From NCBI GenBank assembly GCA_963806145.1, contig CAWDXD010000023.1:62001-126000 (forward strand): a stretch of DNA of 64,000 nucleotides. Direction: 5' to 3'. This DNA comes from DASXKD01 sp963806145 (lineage in GTDB: Bacteria > Actinomycetota > Actinomycetes > Streptosporangiales > Streptosporangiaceae). Below, in pieces: positions 17,415 to 25,930 of the stretch. The position numbers were made by a program, and so were the translations under genes. Numbering within the stretch: the first letter of the stretch is position 1; each line of letters begins with the position of its first letter. Under the pieces are notes generated by a model, which did not search any database, was not told where the DNA came from, and worked only from the letters and a program-made list of their open reading frames with translations.

Positions 17415-18056
17415 ATGACCGACCGGGGAAGCAGCCCGCCGGGCCGGATGCTCATCGCCGGAGTCGGCAACATCTTCCTCGGTGACGACGGCTTCGGCCC
17501 CGAGGTCGCCAAGCGCCTCGCCGCCGAACCGCTCCCCGGCTGGGTGCGGGTCGCCGACTACGGGATCAGCGGCATGCACCTCGCCTATGACCTCGCCGAC
17601 AGCTACGACACCGCCATCCTCATTGACGCCGCCCCGCGGGGGGGCCAGCCTGGCACTGTGACCGTGCTCGACGTGGCAGCGGAGCACCGGCGGGACCTGG
17701 CGGCGGACGTGGGCCCAGTGGCCGCGAGCCGCCTGTTCGACGCGCACGGCATGCAGCCCGACGTGGTCCTCGGGGTGCTGGACATGCTCGGCGCCGGCGG
17801 CAAGGCGCGCATTCTCGTCGTGGGCTGCGAGCCAGCCAGCGTCGACTACGAGATGGAGCTGAGCGAGCCGGTCGCCAAGGCGGTGGACGAGGCGGTCCGG
17901 GTGGTCCTGGACCTGGTCGCCGAGGCCGGCCCCGGCTACCAGGACACCGCCACCGGCCACGACCACCGCGACGCCGCGACCACCGGGACCACAGGCCCCG
18001 GAATCCCCGAAACCACTGGTGAAGGAGCGTCCCATGTGCCTTGGTATTCCCGGTGA
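17415..18056 (+). CDS. Hydrogenase maturation peptidase (HupD/HycI family)
   Basis: A 213-residue Ni-dependent endopeptidase that trims the large subunit C-terminus after NiFe site assembly. Seen motifs: LIAGVGNIFLGDDGFGPEVA (metal-ligand Glu), AILIDAAPRGGQPG (Asp) and LFDAHGMQPDVVLG (His). After about residue 180 there is a low-complexity extension (GHDHRDAATTGTTGPG), and the 3' end overlaps hypC by 23 bp in another frame. The substrate is presumably HhyL. It is 16 bp downstream of SIS protein 2, within the maturation operon. Confidence 0.9.
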   Translation: MTDRGSSPPGRMLIAGVGNIFLGDDGFGPEVAKRLAAEPLPGWVRVADYGISGMHLAYDLADSYDTAILIDAAPRGGQPGTVTVLDVAAEHRRDLAADVGPVAASRLFDAHGMQPDVVLGVLDMLGAGGKARILVVGCEPASVDYEMELSEPVAKAVDEAVRVVLDLVAEAGPGYQDTATGHDHRDAATTGTTGPGIPETTGEGASHVPWYSR

Positions 18057-18306
18057 GGTGATCGAGTTCCTGCCGGAACAGCCTGACCTGGCACGCGTGG
18101 ACGTCAGCGGAGTGCGCCGGGTCATCAACGTCGGCCTGCTCTCCGACGAGCCGCCAAAGCCCGGCGAGTGGGTGCTGATCCACGTCGGCTTCGCCCTCTC
18201 CAAGATCGATGAGGCCGAGGCCGCCGCCGCCCTGGAGTTCCTGGAGGGGATCGGCCAGGCCTACGAGGACGAGCTCGCGGCGCTGCGAGACTCCCGAATC
18301 GAGTAG
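18034..18306 (+). CDS. hypC: HypC hydrogenase maturation chaperone
   Basis: A 90-residue protein with the canonical start MCLGIPGEVIEF, whose Cys2 holds the Fe(CN)2CO group, and VNVGLL-type strands (RRVINVGLLSDEPPKPGEWV, LIHVGFALSKIDEAEA). The ATG at 18034 is preceded by GAAGGAG. It forms the HypCD scaffold on which HypE and HypF products are assembled. This is the standard HypC, in contrast to the divergent paralogue at 16318. Confidence 0.95.
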   Translation: MCLGIPGEVIEFLPEQPDLARVDVSGVRRVINVGLLSDEPPKPGEWVLIHVGFALSKIDEAEAAAALEFLEGIGQAYEDELAALRDSRIE

Positions 18307-18318
18307 GAGACTGGTGAC

Positions 18319-19461
18319 ATGCGTTTCGTAGACGAGTTCCGCGACGCAGAGAAGGCGCACGCGCTGGCCGCCCGCATCGCGGCACTGTGTGAGCCCGGGC
18401 GCCAGTACAAGCTGATGGAGGTGTGCGGCGGGCACACGCACACCATCTACAAACACGGCCTCGAGGATTACCTGCCGGAGTCCATCACGCTGGTGCACGG
18501 GCCGGGCTGCCCGGTGTGCGTGATCCCGATGGGGCGGGTGGATGACGCCATCCACCTCGCCTCACAGCCGGACGTGATCATGACCTCGTTCGGCGACATG
18601 ATGCGGGTCCCGGGCAGCAACGGGGCGTTCTTCGACGCCAACGCGCGCGGCACCAACATCAAGATGGTCTACTCGCCGCTGGACTCGCTGAAGATCGCCA
18701 AGGCCAACCCGGACAAGCGGGTCGTGTTCATGGCGATCGGGTTCGAGACCACCGCCCCGTCCACGGCGATGACGGTGCTGCGGGCCAGGGCGCAGGGCAT
18801 CAAGAACTTCTCGGTGTTCTGCAACCACGTCACGATCATCCCGGCCATCAAGGCCATCCTGGACTCCCCCGACCTGCGCCTCGACGGGTTCATCGGCCCT
18901 GGGCACGTGTCCACGGTGATCGGCTGCCGGCCGTACGAGTTCATTGCCCGCAGCTACGGCAAGCCGGTCGTGACGGCCGGCTTCGAGCCGCTGGACATCC
19001 TGCAGTCCATCTACATGCTCATGCTGCAACTGCACGAGGGCCGCAGCGAGGTGGAGAACCAGTACTCGCGCGTGGTGCCCTGGAACGGCAACCCAGTGGC
19101 GCTGAAGGCCATCGGGGAGACCATGGAACTGCGGCCCTACTTCGAATGGCGCGGGCTCGGCTTCATCTCCCACTCGGCCCTGAAGATGCGCGAGGCCTAT
19201 GCGGACTTCGACGCCGAGCTGCTGTTCGACGTGCCCGGCGTGCGGGTCGCCGACCCCAAGGCGTGCCAGTGCGGCGAGGTGCTCAAGGGCGTGCTCAAGC
19301 CGTGGGAGTGCAAGGTGTTCGGCACCGCCTGCACCCCGGAGACCCCGATCGGCACGTGCATGGTGTCGCCGGAAGGCGCCTGCGCCGCGTACTACAACTA
19401 CGGCCGGCTGAATCGCCAGCGGGTGCCCGAGGCGGTCTCCATAGAGCTGAGCAGGCCATGA
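18319..19461 (+). CDS. hypD: HypD hydrogenase Fe-ligand assembly protein
   Basis: A 380-residue Fe-S scaffold protein. Motifs: MEVCGGHTHTIYKHGLEDYL, HGPGCPVCVIPMGRVD, GFETTAPSTA, FIGPGHVSTVIG and the C-terminal cluster cysteines (KACQCGEVLKG, then GTACTPETPIGTCMVSPEGA). With HypC it builds Fe(CN)2CO for the active site. It starts 12 bp after hypC and its stop overlaps hypE (ATGA). Confidence 0.97.
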   Translation: MRFVDEFRDAEKAHALAARIAALCEPGRQYKLMEVCGGHTHTIYKHGLEDYLPESITLVHGPGCPVCVIPMGRVDDAIHLASQPDVIMTSFGDMMRVPGSNGAFFDANARGTNIKMVYSPLDSLKIAKANPDKRVVFMAIGFETTAPSTAMTVLRARAQGIKNFSVFCNHVTIIPAIKAILDSPDLRLDGFIGPGHVSTVIGCRPYEFIARSYGKPVVTAGFEPLDILQSIYMLMLQLHEGRSEVENQYSRVVPWNGNPVALKAIGETMELRPYFEWRGLGFISHSALKMREAYADFDAELLFDVPGVRVADPKACQCGEVLKGVLKPWECKVFGTACTPETPIGTCMVSPEGACAAYYNYGRLNRQRVPEAVSIELSRP

Positions 19462-20564
19462 CGCAACAGCGGGTGCTGCCCCCTGGCGAGCGTGAGCAGC
19501 AGGTCCTCGACCGCATCGAGCGGGTCCGCCGGCGGCGTCCCAAGCTCAGGGAAGAGCGCATCACGATGTCGCACGGGGCGGGGGGCAAGGCGACCCAAAC
19601 CCTGATCGAGGCGATCTTCCTCGACGCGTTCCGCAACCCGCTGCTTGAACCGCTGGAGGACGCGGCCCGGCTCCCGATGAAGGGGGTAGGGGGCGCCACG
19701 GTGGCGCTGACCACCGACTCGTTCGTGGTGTCCCCGCTGTTCTTCCCCGGCGGCAACATCGGCGACCTGGCGATCAACGGCACGGTCAACGACCTCGCGG
19801 TGGCCGGCGCGACCCCGCTGTACCTGTCGGCCGGCTTCATCCTCGAAGAGGGCTTTCCGGTCGCCGACCTGACCCGCATCGCCGAGTCCATGCGCGACGC
19901 GGCCGCCGCGGCCGGTGTCGCCGTGGTCACCGGCGACACCAAGGTGGTGGAGAGGGGCAAAGCGGACGGCTGCTACATCAACACCGCGGGCGTCGGCACC
20001 GTGGCGGCGGGCGTGGACCTGGGCGTGGCCAATGCCCGGCCGGGGGATGCGGTCCTGGTGTCCGGGCCGATCGGCGACCACGGCGTGACCATCATGCTGG
20101 CCCGGGGTGAGCTGGACATCGAGGCGGAGGTGGAGTCCGACACCGCGTCCCTGGCGGACCTGGTGGCCGGCCTGCTCGGCGCGGTGCCGGGGGTGCGCGC
20201 GCTGCGCGACGCGACCCGCGGCGGCGTCGCGACGATTCTCAACGAGATCGCCAGGGCCGCGGACGTCGGCGTGTTCATCTCCGAGAACGCCATCCCGGTG
20301 CGGGACCAGGTCCGCGGGGCGGCGGAACTGCTCGGCATCGACCCCCTCTACGTGGCCTGCGAAGGCCGCCTGGTCGCCGTCGTGGACGGCGCTCAGGCGG
20401 AGCAGGCCCTCGCCGTCCTGCGCGCCCATCCGCTCGGCACACAGGCGGCGATCATCGGCGAGGTGACCGCCGAACCGGTCGGGCTCGTCACGATCAAGAC
20501 CGCGTTCGGTGGCACCCGCATCGTCGACCTGCTGGTCGGCGACCCGCTGCCGCGGATCTGCTGA
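19458..20564 (+). CDS. hypE: HypE carbamoyl dehydratase
   Basis: A 368-residue PurM-like ATPase that dehydrates the carbamoyl group on its C-terminal cysteine to a thiocyanate for transfer to HypCD. The C-terminus ends PRIC as required. Motifs: MSHGAGGKATQTLI, LTTDSFVVSPLFFPGG, NGTVNDLAVAGATPLYLS, TGDTKVVERG and LRDATRGGVATILNEIA. It starts at the ATG overlapping the hypD stop. About 35 N-terminal residues precede the conserved start, a common actinobacterial extension. Confidence 0.97.
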   Translation: MTQQRVLPPGEREQQVLDRIERVRRRRPKLREERITMSHGAGGKATQTLIEAIFLDAFRNPLLEPLEDAARLPMKGVGGATVALTTDSFVVSPLFFPGGNIGDLAINGTVNDLAVAGATPLYLSAGFILEEGFPVADLTRIAESMRDAAAAAGVAVVTGDTKVVERGKADGCYINTAGVGTVAAGVDLGVANARPGDAVLVSGPIGDHGVTIMLARGELDIEAEVESDTASLADLVAGLLGAVPGVRALRDATRGGVATILNEIARAADVGVFISENAIPVRDQVRGAAELLGIDPLYVACEGRLVAVVDGAQAEQALAVLRAHPLGTQAAIIGEVTAEPVGLVTIKTAFGGTRIVDLLVGDPLPRIC

Positions 20565-20583
20565 CCGCGCCGGGGAGGGCCGC

Positions 20584-20913
20584 GTGCACGAACTGGCGAT
20601 CGCAGAAGGCGTGGTCGACACGGTGACGCAGCGGCTGCCCGGCGCCCGGATCACCCGCGTGCACCTGGAGATCGGGGCGCTGTCCGGCGTGGTGGCCGAT
20701 TCGATCAGGTTCTGCTTCGACCTCGCCACCGAGGGCACCGGCCTGGAAGGAGCCACGCTGGAGATCACCGAGCCGCCCGCGCGGTGCCGGTGCCGGTCCT
20801 GCGGCACCGAGTTCCGGCCGGACTCCCCGATCGTGCTGTGCCCCTGCGGGAGCGCGGACGCCGCCGTGCTCGCCGGCGAGGAACTCAAGATCCGCTCGGT
20901 CCAGGTGGCCTGA
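20584..20913 (+). CDS. hypA: HypA nickel-insertion protein
   Basis: A 109-residue protein from GTG 20584. The N-terminus M-HELAIAEGVVD supplies the nickel-binding His2 and Glu3. A zinc site is formed by CRCRSC and CPCG. HypA delivers nickel to the large subunit with HypB. The second cysteine pair (CPC) is spaced CxC rather than the usual CxxC. Confidence 0.93.
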   Translation: MHELAIAEGVVDTVTQRLPGARITRVHLEIGALSGVVADSIRFCFDLATEGTGLEGATLEITEPPARCRCRSCGTEFRPDSPIVLCPCGSADAAVLAGEELKIRSVQVA

Positions 20914-20914
20914 G

Positions 20915-21781
20915 ATGTGCGCGACCTGCGGCTGCGCTGACGGGGGACGGATACGGCACCAGCACGACGACGGCACCTGGCACGAGCACGGCGCGCACCA
21001 GCACGACGACGCCGGGCCCGGCCACGGCCGGACGGTCACCCTCGAAGAGAAGGTGCTGGCCCGCAACGACACGCTCGCCCGGCAGAACCGGGACTGGCTG
21101 CGCGGGCGGGACATCCTCGCGCTCAACCTGATGAGTTCGCCCGGCGCGGGAAAGACCACGCTGCTCGAACGCACCGCCCGTGACCTGGCCGGGGAACTCG
21201 CCATCGGGGTCATCGAGGGGGACCAGGAGACCGCGCTTGACGCGGACCGGATGCGCGCGGCCGGCTGCCGGGTGGTGCAGGTCAACACCGGGACGGGCTG
21301 CCACCTCGACGCGCTGATGGTGCGTGAGGCGCTCACCGCGCTGGACCCGCCGGACGGCTCGGTGGTGGTGATCGAGAACGTGGGGAACCTGGTGTGCCCG
21401 GCCCTGTTCGACCTGGGGGAGGCGCACCGGGTGGTGATCGCCTCGGTCACCGAGGGAGCCGACAAGCCGGTCAAGTACCCGCACATGTTCCGCACCGCCG
21501 ACCTGGTCCTGGTCAGCAAGACCGATCTGCTGCCCTACCTCGACTTCGATCTCGCCCGGTGCACGGCTGACCTGGGGACGATCAGCCCCGCCGCCGCGGT
21601 GCTGCCGGTCTCCGCGCGGGCCGGGGACGGGATCGGCCGGTGGTACGAGTGGCTCCGCCAGCGGGTGCCCGCCCGCGCCCCGCTAGCCCGGGGGAGCACG
21701 GTGTCGCCCGGGGGACACCCCCGGACCCCCGATTGCCCGGAACCCCCGATGGCCAGCGGCCGCGCTAGCCTCGACGGGTGA
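20915..21781 (+). CDS. hypB: HypB hydrogenase nickel GTPase
   Basis: A 288-residue GTPase. The N-terminus MCATCGCAD is a nickel-binding CxxCGC type followed by a His/Asp-rich stretch (HQHDDGTWHEHGAHQHDD). The P-loop is LMSSPGAGKTTLLERT, then VIEGDQETALDADR and ENVGNLVCPA, with NKxD-type VSKTDLLP. After about residue 255 the sequence (PLARGSTVSPGGHPRTPD) comes from a copy of the dispersed repeat rather than from the family. The stop overlaps the next start as GTGA. It starts one base after the hypA stop. Confidence 0.95.
   Translation: MCATCGCADGGRIRHQHDDGTWHEHGAHQHDDAGPGHGRTVTLEEKVLARNDTLARQNRDWLRGRDILALNLMSSPGAGKTTLLERTARDLAGELAIGVIEGDQETALDADRMRAAGCRVVQVNTGTGCHLDALMVREALTALDPPDGSVVVIENVGNLVCPALFDLGEAHRVVIASVTEGADKPVKYPHMFRTADLVLVSKTDLLPYLDFDLARCTADLGTISPAAAVLPVSARAGDGIGRWYEWLRQRVPARAPLARGSTVSPGGHPRTPDCPEPPMASGRASLDG
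21692..21772 (+). repeat. Divergent copy of the two-hairpin repeat (family 1) in the 3' end of hypB
   Basis: Starts CTAGCCCGGGGGAGC and contains two degenerate core segments (CACCCCCGGACCCCCGAT, CCCGGAACCCCCGATGGCC). It encodes the non-conserved tail of HypB. Confidence 0.55.
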
Positions 21782-22665
21782 CCGCCTGGGAAGAGGTGGC
21801 GGACGGCGTGTTCCGGCGCCGGTACCAGCCCTATGACGTCAGCGTCTCCGCCGTGCGCGGCAGCGATGGCCTGCTCATCGCCGACACTCGCTCCTCCCAC
21901 CGCCAGGCCGACGAGATCCGCGCCGACCTGCGGGAACTGGGCACGCTGCCGGTCCGCTGGGTGGTCAACACGCACGCGCACTTCGACCACACCTTCGGCA
22001 ACGCCCGGTTCGGCCCGGCCAGCGACACCGGCGCGCCGATCTACGCGCACGAACGGGTGCCCGCGCACCTGGACGCCTACGAGCGGCCGATGCTCGCCGA
22101 ACTGATCGCGGCAGGCGAAGAACCGGCCGACGAGTGGCGCGAGATCGTCATCACCCCGCCCACGGTGCTGGTTGGCGAGAAGATGACGCTCGACCTCGGC
22201 GGCACCACGGCCGAACTCCTGCACCTGGGCCGCGGCCACACCGACAACGACCTGCTGGTGCACCTGCCGGCCAGCGGGGTGTGGCTCACCGGCGACCTGA
22301 TCGAGGAGTCCGGGCCGCCGGTGTACGGTTCCGGCAGCTTCCCGCTGGACTGGCCGGCCACCATCGGCCGGCTCCGGGCGGCGCTGCGCGAGGGGGACGT
22401 CCTGGTGCCCGGGCACGGGGCGGTGGTCGGCGCGGCGTTCCTGGCCGCGCAGCACGAGCAGTTGGCCGCCGCGGCCGCGCTCATCGTCGAACTGCACGCG
22501 GCCGGCGTGCCCGCCGAGCACGCGGAGGCCGAGGCCGGCGACCGCTGGCCGTTCCCGGAGGGCCTGCCCGGCGCGGGCCTGGCCGCCGCCGCCCGCGACG
22601 GCTACGCGGTATTGGCCCGGGGGAGCGACCCCCCGGAACCCCCCGCTGGCCTGCGGCTCTCGTGA
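21778..22665 (+). CDS. MBL-fold metallo-hydrolase
   Basis: A 295-residue metallo-beta-lactamase fold protein with the zinc motif VVNTHAHFDHTFGN (HxHxDH), LHLGRGHTDNDLLVHLPA (His), WLTGDLIEESG (bridging Asp) and VPGHGAVVGA (His). The substrate is unknown. Hydrolases of this type occur at the end of hyp operons in related actinomycetes, so it may be a housekeeping or redox-linked accessory. It starts at the GTG overlapping the hypB stop. The last 15 residues (LARGSDPPEPPAGLRLS) are encoded by a copy of the dispersed repeat. Confidence 0.85.
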   Translation: MTAWEEVADGVFRRRYQPYDVSVSAVRGSDGLLIADTRSSHRQADEIRADLRELGTLPVRWVVNTHAHFDHTFGNARFGPASDTGAPIYAHERVPAHLDAYERPMLAELIAAGEEPADEWREIVITPPTVLVGEKMTLDLGGTTAELLHLGRGHTDNDLLVHLPASGVWLTGDLIEESGPPVYGSGSFPLDWPATIGRLRAALREGDVLVPGHGAVVGAAFLAAQHEQLAAAAALIVELHAAGVPAEHAEAEAGDRWPFPEGLPGAGLAAAARDGYAVLARGSDPPEPPAGLRLS

Positions 22666-22677
22666 CTCCGTCACGAG
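22616..22677 (+). repeat. Two-hairpin dispersed repeat (family 1) spanning the MBL stop codon
   Basis: Core CCCGGGGGAGCGACCCCCCG then GAACCCCCCGCTGGCC, followed by hairpin CTCGTGAC (22659-22666), loop TCC, GTCACGAG (22670-22677). It sits between the convergent MBL and hypF genes and could terminate transcription. Confidence 0.75.
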
Positions 22678-22710
22678 TGCCGCGGCCCTGCTGGCTGAGG
22701 CCGGGCCCGG

Positions 22711-25053
22711 CTAGCTCCCCAAGGCCCGGTCCCGGGCACCTGCCACTACCGCCTGGCCGAGGCTGATGCCGCCGTCGTTGCAGGGCACCCGCGAGTGCAG
22801 CAGCACCCGGAACCCGCGCGCCTCCAGCCGCGCGGCGGCCCGCTCGGTCACCAGCAGGTTCTGGAACACCCCGCCGGACAGCGCCACGGTGTCCAGCCCG
22901 TGCCGCTCGCGCGCCAGCACGCACCCCTCCTCGATCAGCGCGGCGATCCCGTTGTGGAACCTGGCCGCGATGACCGGCGCCGGCGCGCCCTCCGCCAGCT
23001 CGCCGGTGACCGCCCGCACCAGGCTGGCGCCTTCGATGCGAAACGGCTCTCCCTCGCCGATCGCCGCCCGGTAGCTGCCCGTCTCGCCGGGGTCGGCCAG
23101 TTGCTCGAGTTCCACGGCGGCCTGGCCCTCGTAGTTGATCGTGTCCCGGACCGACAGCAGCGCCGCGACCGCGTCGAACAGCCGCCCGGCGCTGGAGGAC
23201 AGCGGGGCGTTGACGCCCCGCTCGGCCATCGAGGTGATCACCGCCCAGTTCCGCTCGTTGCGCTTGACCACATCGAGCCCGGACGGCGGCCCGCCGGGAA
23301 AGGCGGCGCGCAGGTAGGCGGCGGCCATCCGCCACGGCTGCCTGATCGCGGCGGCGCCGCCCGGCATCGGCACGGGTTCGAGGTGCCCGGCCCGCTCGAA
23401 GCTGGCCAGGTCCGCGACGAGGAACTCGCCGCCCCACAGGGTGCCGTCGGTGCCGTACCCGGTGCCGTCGAAGGCCACCCCGATGACCGGGCCTTCGTGG
23501 CCGTTGTCGGCCAGGCAGGAGGCGATGTGCGCGTGGTGGTGCTGCACCCCGCAGGTGTCCAGGTCGAGGTCGAGCGCGTACTTGGTAGACAGGTACTCCG
23601 GGTGCAGGTCGTAGGCGACGACCTGCGGCTCGATGCCGAACAGCCGGCCGAAGTGCTCGATGCCCTCGGTGAACGAGCGCAGCGTCGCCGCGTTCTCCAG
23701 GTCGCCGATGTGGTGGGACAAGAACGCCCGGTCGGCCGACGCCAGGCAGAACGTGTTCTTCAGCTCGGCACCGCAGGCCAGCAGGGGACGCCGGAACCTG
23801 TGCCGGACGGTGACCGGTTCAGGTACGTGCCCGCGGGAGCGCCGGATGAGCATCTCCCGGCCGCGCACTGCCAGCCCTGACCCCGCCACCCCGCGCCCTG
23901 CTAGCCCTGACCCCGCCACCCCACCCCATGCCCGCACGACCGAGTCGTCGGTCCTGATGTGGATGGCCCGGTCGTGGGTGAGGAACGCGTCCGCGATCGC
24001 CGCCAGCCGCTCGAAGGCATCCTCGTCGCGGTAGGCGATGGGCTCGTCCGAGAGGTTGCCGCTGGTCAGCACGATCGGGCCGCCGACCGCTTCGAGCAGC
24101 AGATGGTGCAGCGGGGTGTACGGCAGCATGACCCCAAGCGCCCGGTTCCCCGGCGCGACCGCCGCGGCGACCGTGCCTGGCCGCCGGGGCAGCAGCACGA
24201 TCGGCCGGCGCGCGCTGGCCAGCAGCGCGGCGGCCGTCTCGTCCACCTCAGCCAGTTCCCCGGCCGCCGCCAGGCCGGCCGCCATCACCGCGAACGGCTT
24301 GTCCTCCCGGTGCTTGCGCGCCCGCAGCGCCGCGGCCGCCGCCTCGCTGCGCGCGTCCACGGCCAGGTGGTAGCCGCCGATCCCCTTCACCGCCAGCACC
24401 TGCCCGTCCCGCAGCAGCGCGGCCGCCGCCGCCAGCGGGTCGCCGTCCCCCAGGTTCCCAGCGGCGGAGCGCAGGCTCAGCCGCGGGCCGCAGGCGGGGC
24501 AGCACACCGGCTGCGCGTGGAACCTGCGGTTCGCCGGGTCGTGGTATTCCGCCGCGCACGGCCCGCACATGGCGAAGGGTGCCATCGTCGTGTTGGGCCG
24601 GTCGTAGGGCACGTCGGTCACGATGGTGAACCGCGGCCCGCAGTTGGTGCAGTTGATGAACGGGTACTGATGCCGCCGGTCCGCGGGATCGAGGAGTTCG
24701 GCCAGGCAGTCGGCGCACATGGCGCTGTCGGCCGACACCAGGGCGGTGCGCTGCGCACCCGGTGCGCTCGGCGCAATCGTGAACCCCGCAGTGCCGTATG
24801 GCTGCATGCTTGCGGACACGACCTGGTCGATCCGCGCCAGCGGCGGGGCATCACGTTCCACCGCGACCAGGAACTCCCCCACGGCGGCGGCGGGCCCTTC
24901 GATCTCGGCGAACACGCCCTCGGTGTCGTTGCCGACGAAGCCGGACAGGCCCAGCCGCGCCGCCAGCGAGTAGACGAACGGGCGGAACCCGACCCCCTGG
25001 ACGGTCCCGGTCACCCGCACCGATCTCCGCACCCGGGCCACGTCGCTGTTCAC
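22711..25053 (-). CDS. hypF: HypF carbamoyltransferase
   Basis: A 780-residue enzyme that makes carbamoyl-AMP and loads HypE. Domains: acylphosphatase (VRVTGTVQGVGFRPFVY, residues 10-95), two zinc fingers (CADC, CTNCGPRF, CGPC, CCPACG), YrdC-like (VKGIGGYHLAVDA; LTSGNLSDEPI) and a Kae1-like C-terminal domain (VQHHHAHIASCLADNGHEGP, AFDGTGYG, LSGGVFQNL). The GTG at 25053 begins the family N-terminus. Between the YrdC and C-terminal domains is a 10-residue duplication (GVAGSGLAGR, GVAGSGLAVR) encoded by dispersed repeat family 2. It is convergent with the hyp operon and divergent from pgeF. Confidence 0.95.
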   Translation of the reverse strand: MNSDVARVRRSVRVTGTVQGVGFRPFVYSLAARLGLSGFVGNDTEGVFAEIEGPAAAVGEFLVAVERDAPPLARIDQVVSASMQPYGTAGFTIAPSAPGAQRTALVSADSAMCADCLAELLDPADRRHQYPFINCTNCGPRFTIVTDVPYDRPNTTMAPFAMCGPCAAEYHDPANRRFHAQPVCCPACGPRLSLRSAAGNLGDGDPLAAAAALLRDGQVLAVKGIGGYHLAVDARSEAAAAALRARKHREDKPFAVMAAGLAAAGELAEVDETAAALLASARRPIVLLPRRPGTVAAAVAPGNRALGVMLPYTPLHHLLLEAVGGPIVLTSGNLSDEPIAYRDEDAFERLAAIADAFLTHDRAIHIRTDDSVVRAWGGVAGSGLAGRGVAGSGLAVRGREMLIRRSRGHVPEPVTVRHRFRRPLLACGAELKNTFCLASADRAFLSHHIGDLENAATLRSFTEGIEHFGRLFGIEPQVVAYDLHPEYLSTKYALDLDLDTCGVQHHHAHIASCLADNGHEGPVIGVAFDGTGYGTDGTLWGGEFLVADLASFERAGHLEPVPMPGGAAAIRQPWRMAAAYLRAAFPGGPPSGLDVVKRNERNWAVITSMAERGVNAPLSSSAGRLFDAVAALLSVRDTINYEGQAAVELEQLADPGETGSYRAAIGEGEPFRIEGASLVRAVTGELAEGAPAPVIAARFHNGIAALIEEGCVLARERHGLDTVALSGGVFQNLLVTERAAARLEARGFRVLLHSRVPCNDGGISLGQAVVAGARDRALGS
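23869..23927. repeat. Tandem copies of short dispersed repeat (family 2) in hypF
   Basis: Two copies with 30-bp period (23869 and 23899) of AGCCCTGACCCCGCCACCCC. They are in frame, adding ten residues twice to an interdomain linker of HypF. The same element is at 9429-9453. Confidence 0.7.
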
Positions 25054-25093
25054 CGTCCCAGTGTGGCGCGGCCGTGCCCTAAGCTCCCAGACG

Positions 25094-25930
25094 ATGACGA
25101 CACACGCCACGACCGGCCACGAACTGCGGGAGCAGGGCGGCCTGCGGGTGCTGGCCTGGCCTGCCCTGGACCGTTACCCCGTCGATGCGCTGGTCACCAC
25201 CCGGCACGGGGGCGTCTCGGCGGGCGCGTACGCGACGCTGAACCTGAGCTTCGGGGTGGGTGACCGGCCGCAGGACGTGCTGGAGAACCGCCGCCGGGCG
25301 GTCACCGCGCTGGGCGCCGGCCTCGGTGACTTGGTCTTCGGCAAGCAGGTGCACGGCGCCGTCGCCCGGGTGGCAGGCCGCGCGGACCGGGGCGCGGGCG
25401 CCGCCGTCGCCGACGCCGGGGTGGGCGAAGCCGACGCCCTGGTCACCGGCGACCCCGGAACGGTCCTGGGGGTGCTGGTCGCCGACTGCGTGCCGATCGT
25501 GCTCTACGACCCGGCCGCGCACGTGCTCGCCTGCGTGCACGCGGGCTGGCGCGGCACCGTGGCCGGGGTGACCGGCGCCGCGCTGGACGCCATGGCGGCC
25601 CTCGGCACCCGGCCGGGCGACGTGATCGCCGGTATCGGCCCCGCGATCGGCCCGGACCGCTACCAGGTGGGCGAGGACGTCGCCGCGGCGGCGCGGGATT
25701 GTTTCGGCGAGCACGCCCCCCTGGTGCTCCGGCCCGATGGCACCGGCAGGTGGCTGTTCGACCTGTGGTCGGCCAGCCGCCTCCTGCTCCGTGAGGCGGG
25801 CGTGGCCGATCGGCACATCCACGTGGCTGCCGTTCCCACCGGCGCGGACTTCTTCAGCAACCGTTCGGCCCGGCCGTGCGGCCGGTTCGGGCTGTTCGCC
25901 CGGCTGCGCCCGCGGGACGGCGCGCCGTGA
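25094..25930 (+). CDS. pgeF: Peptidoglycan editing factor / multicopper polyphenol oxidase family
   Basis: A 278-residue YfiH-type protein. Metal-ligand motifs: VTTRHGGVSAG, VADCVPIVLYD and CVHAGWRGTVAGV, plus GIGPAIGPDRYQVG. PgeF removes wrongly incorporated residues from UDP-MurNAc-peptides. Some homologues have been described as laccase or adenosine deaminase. The neighbour overlapping its stop is a MurD-type ligase, which supports the cell-wall role. It starts at ATG 25094 and is divergent from hypF across a 40-bp gap. Confidence 0.88.
   Translation: MTTHATTGHELREQGGLRVLAWPALDRYPVDALVTTRHGGVSAGAYATLNLSFGVGDRPQDVLENRRRAVTALGAGLGDLVFGKQVHGAVARVAGRADRGAGAAVADAGVGEADALVTGDPGTVLGVLVADCVPIVLYDPAAHVLACVHAGWRGTVAGVTGAALDAMAALGTRPGDVIAGIGPAIGPDRYQVGEDVAAAARDCFGEHAPLVLRPDGTGRWLFDLWSASRLLLREAGVADRHIHVAAVPTGADFFSNRSARPCGRFGLFARLRPRDGAP

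Noticed and set aside
19398..20888. Long minus-strand open frame across hypE and hypA
   Set aside because: hypE and hypA motifs are unambiguous on the other strand; the frame is a GC-driven artefact.
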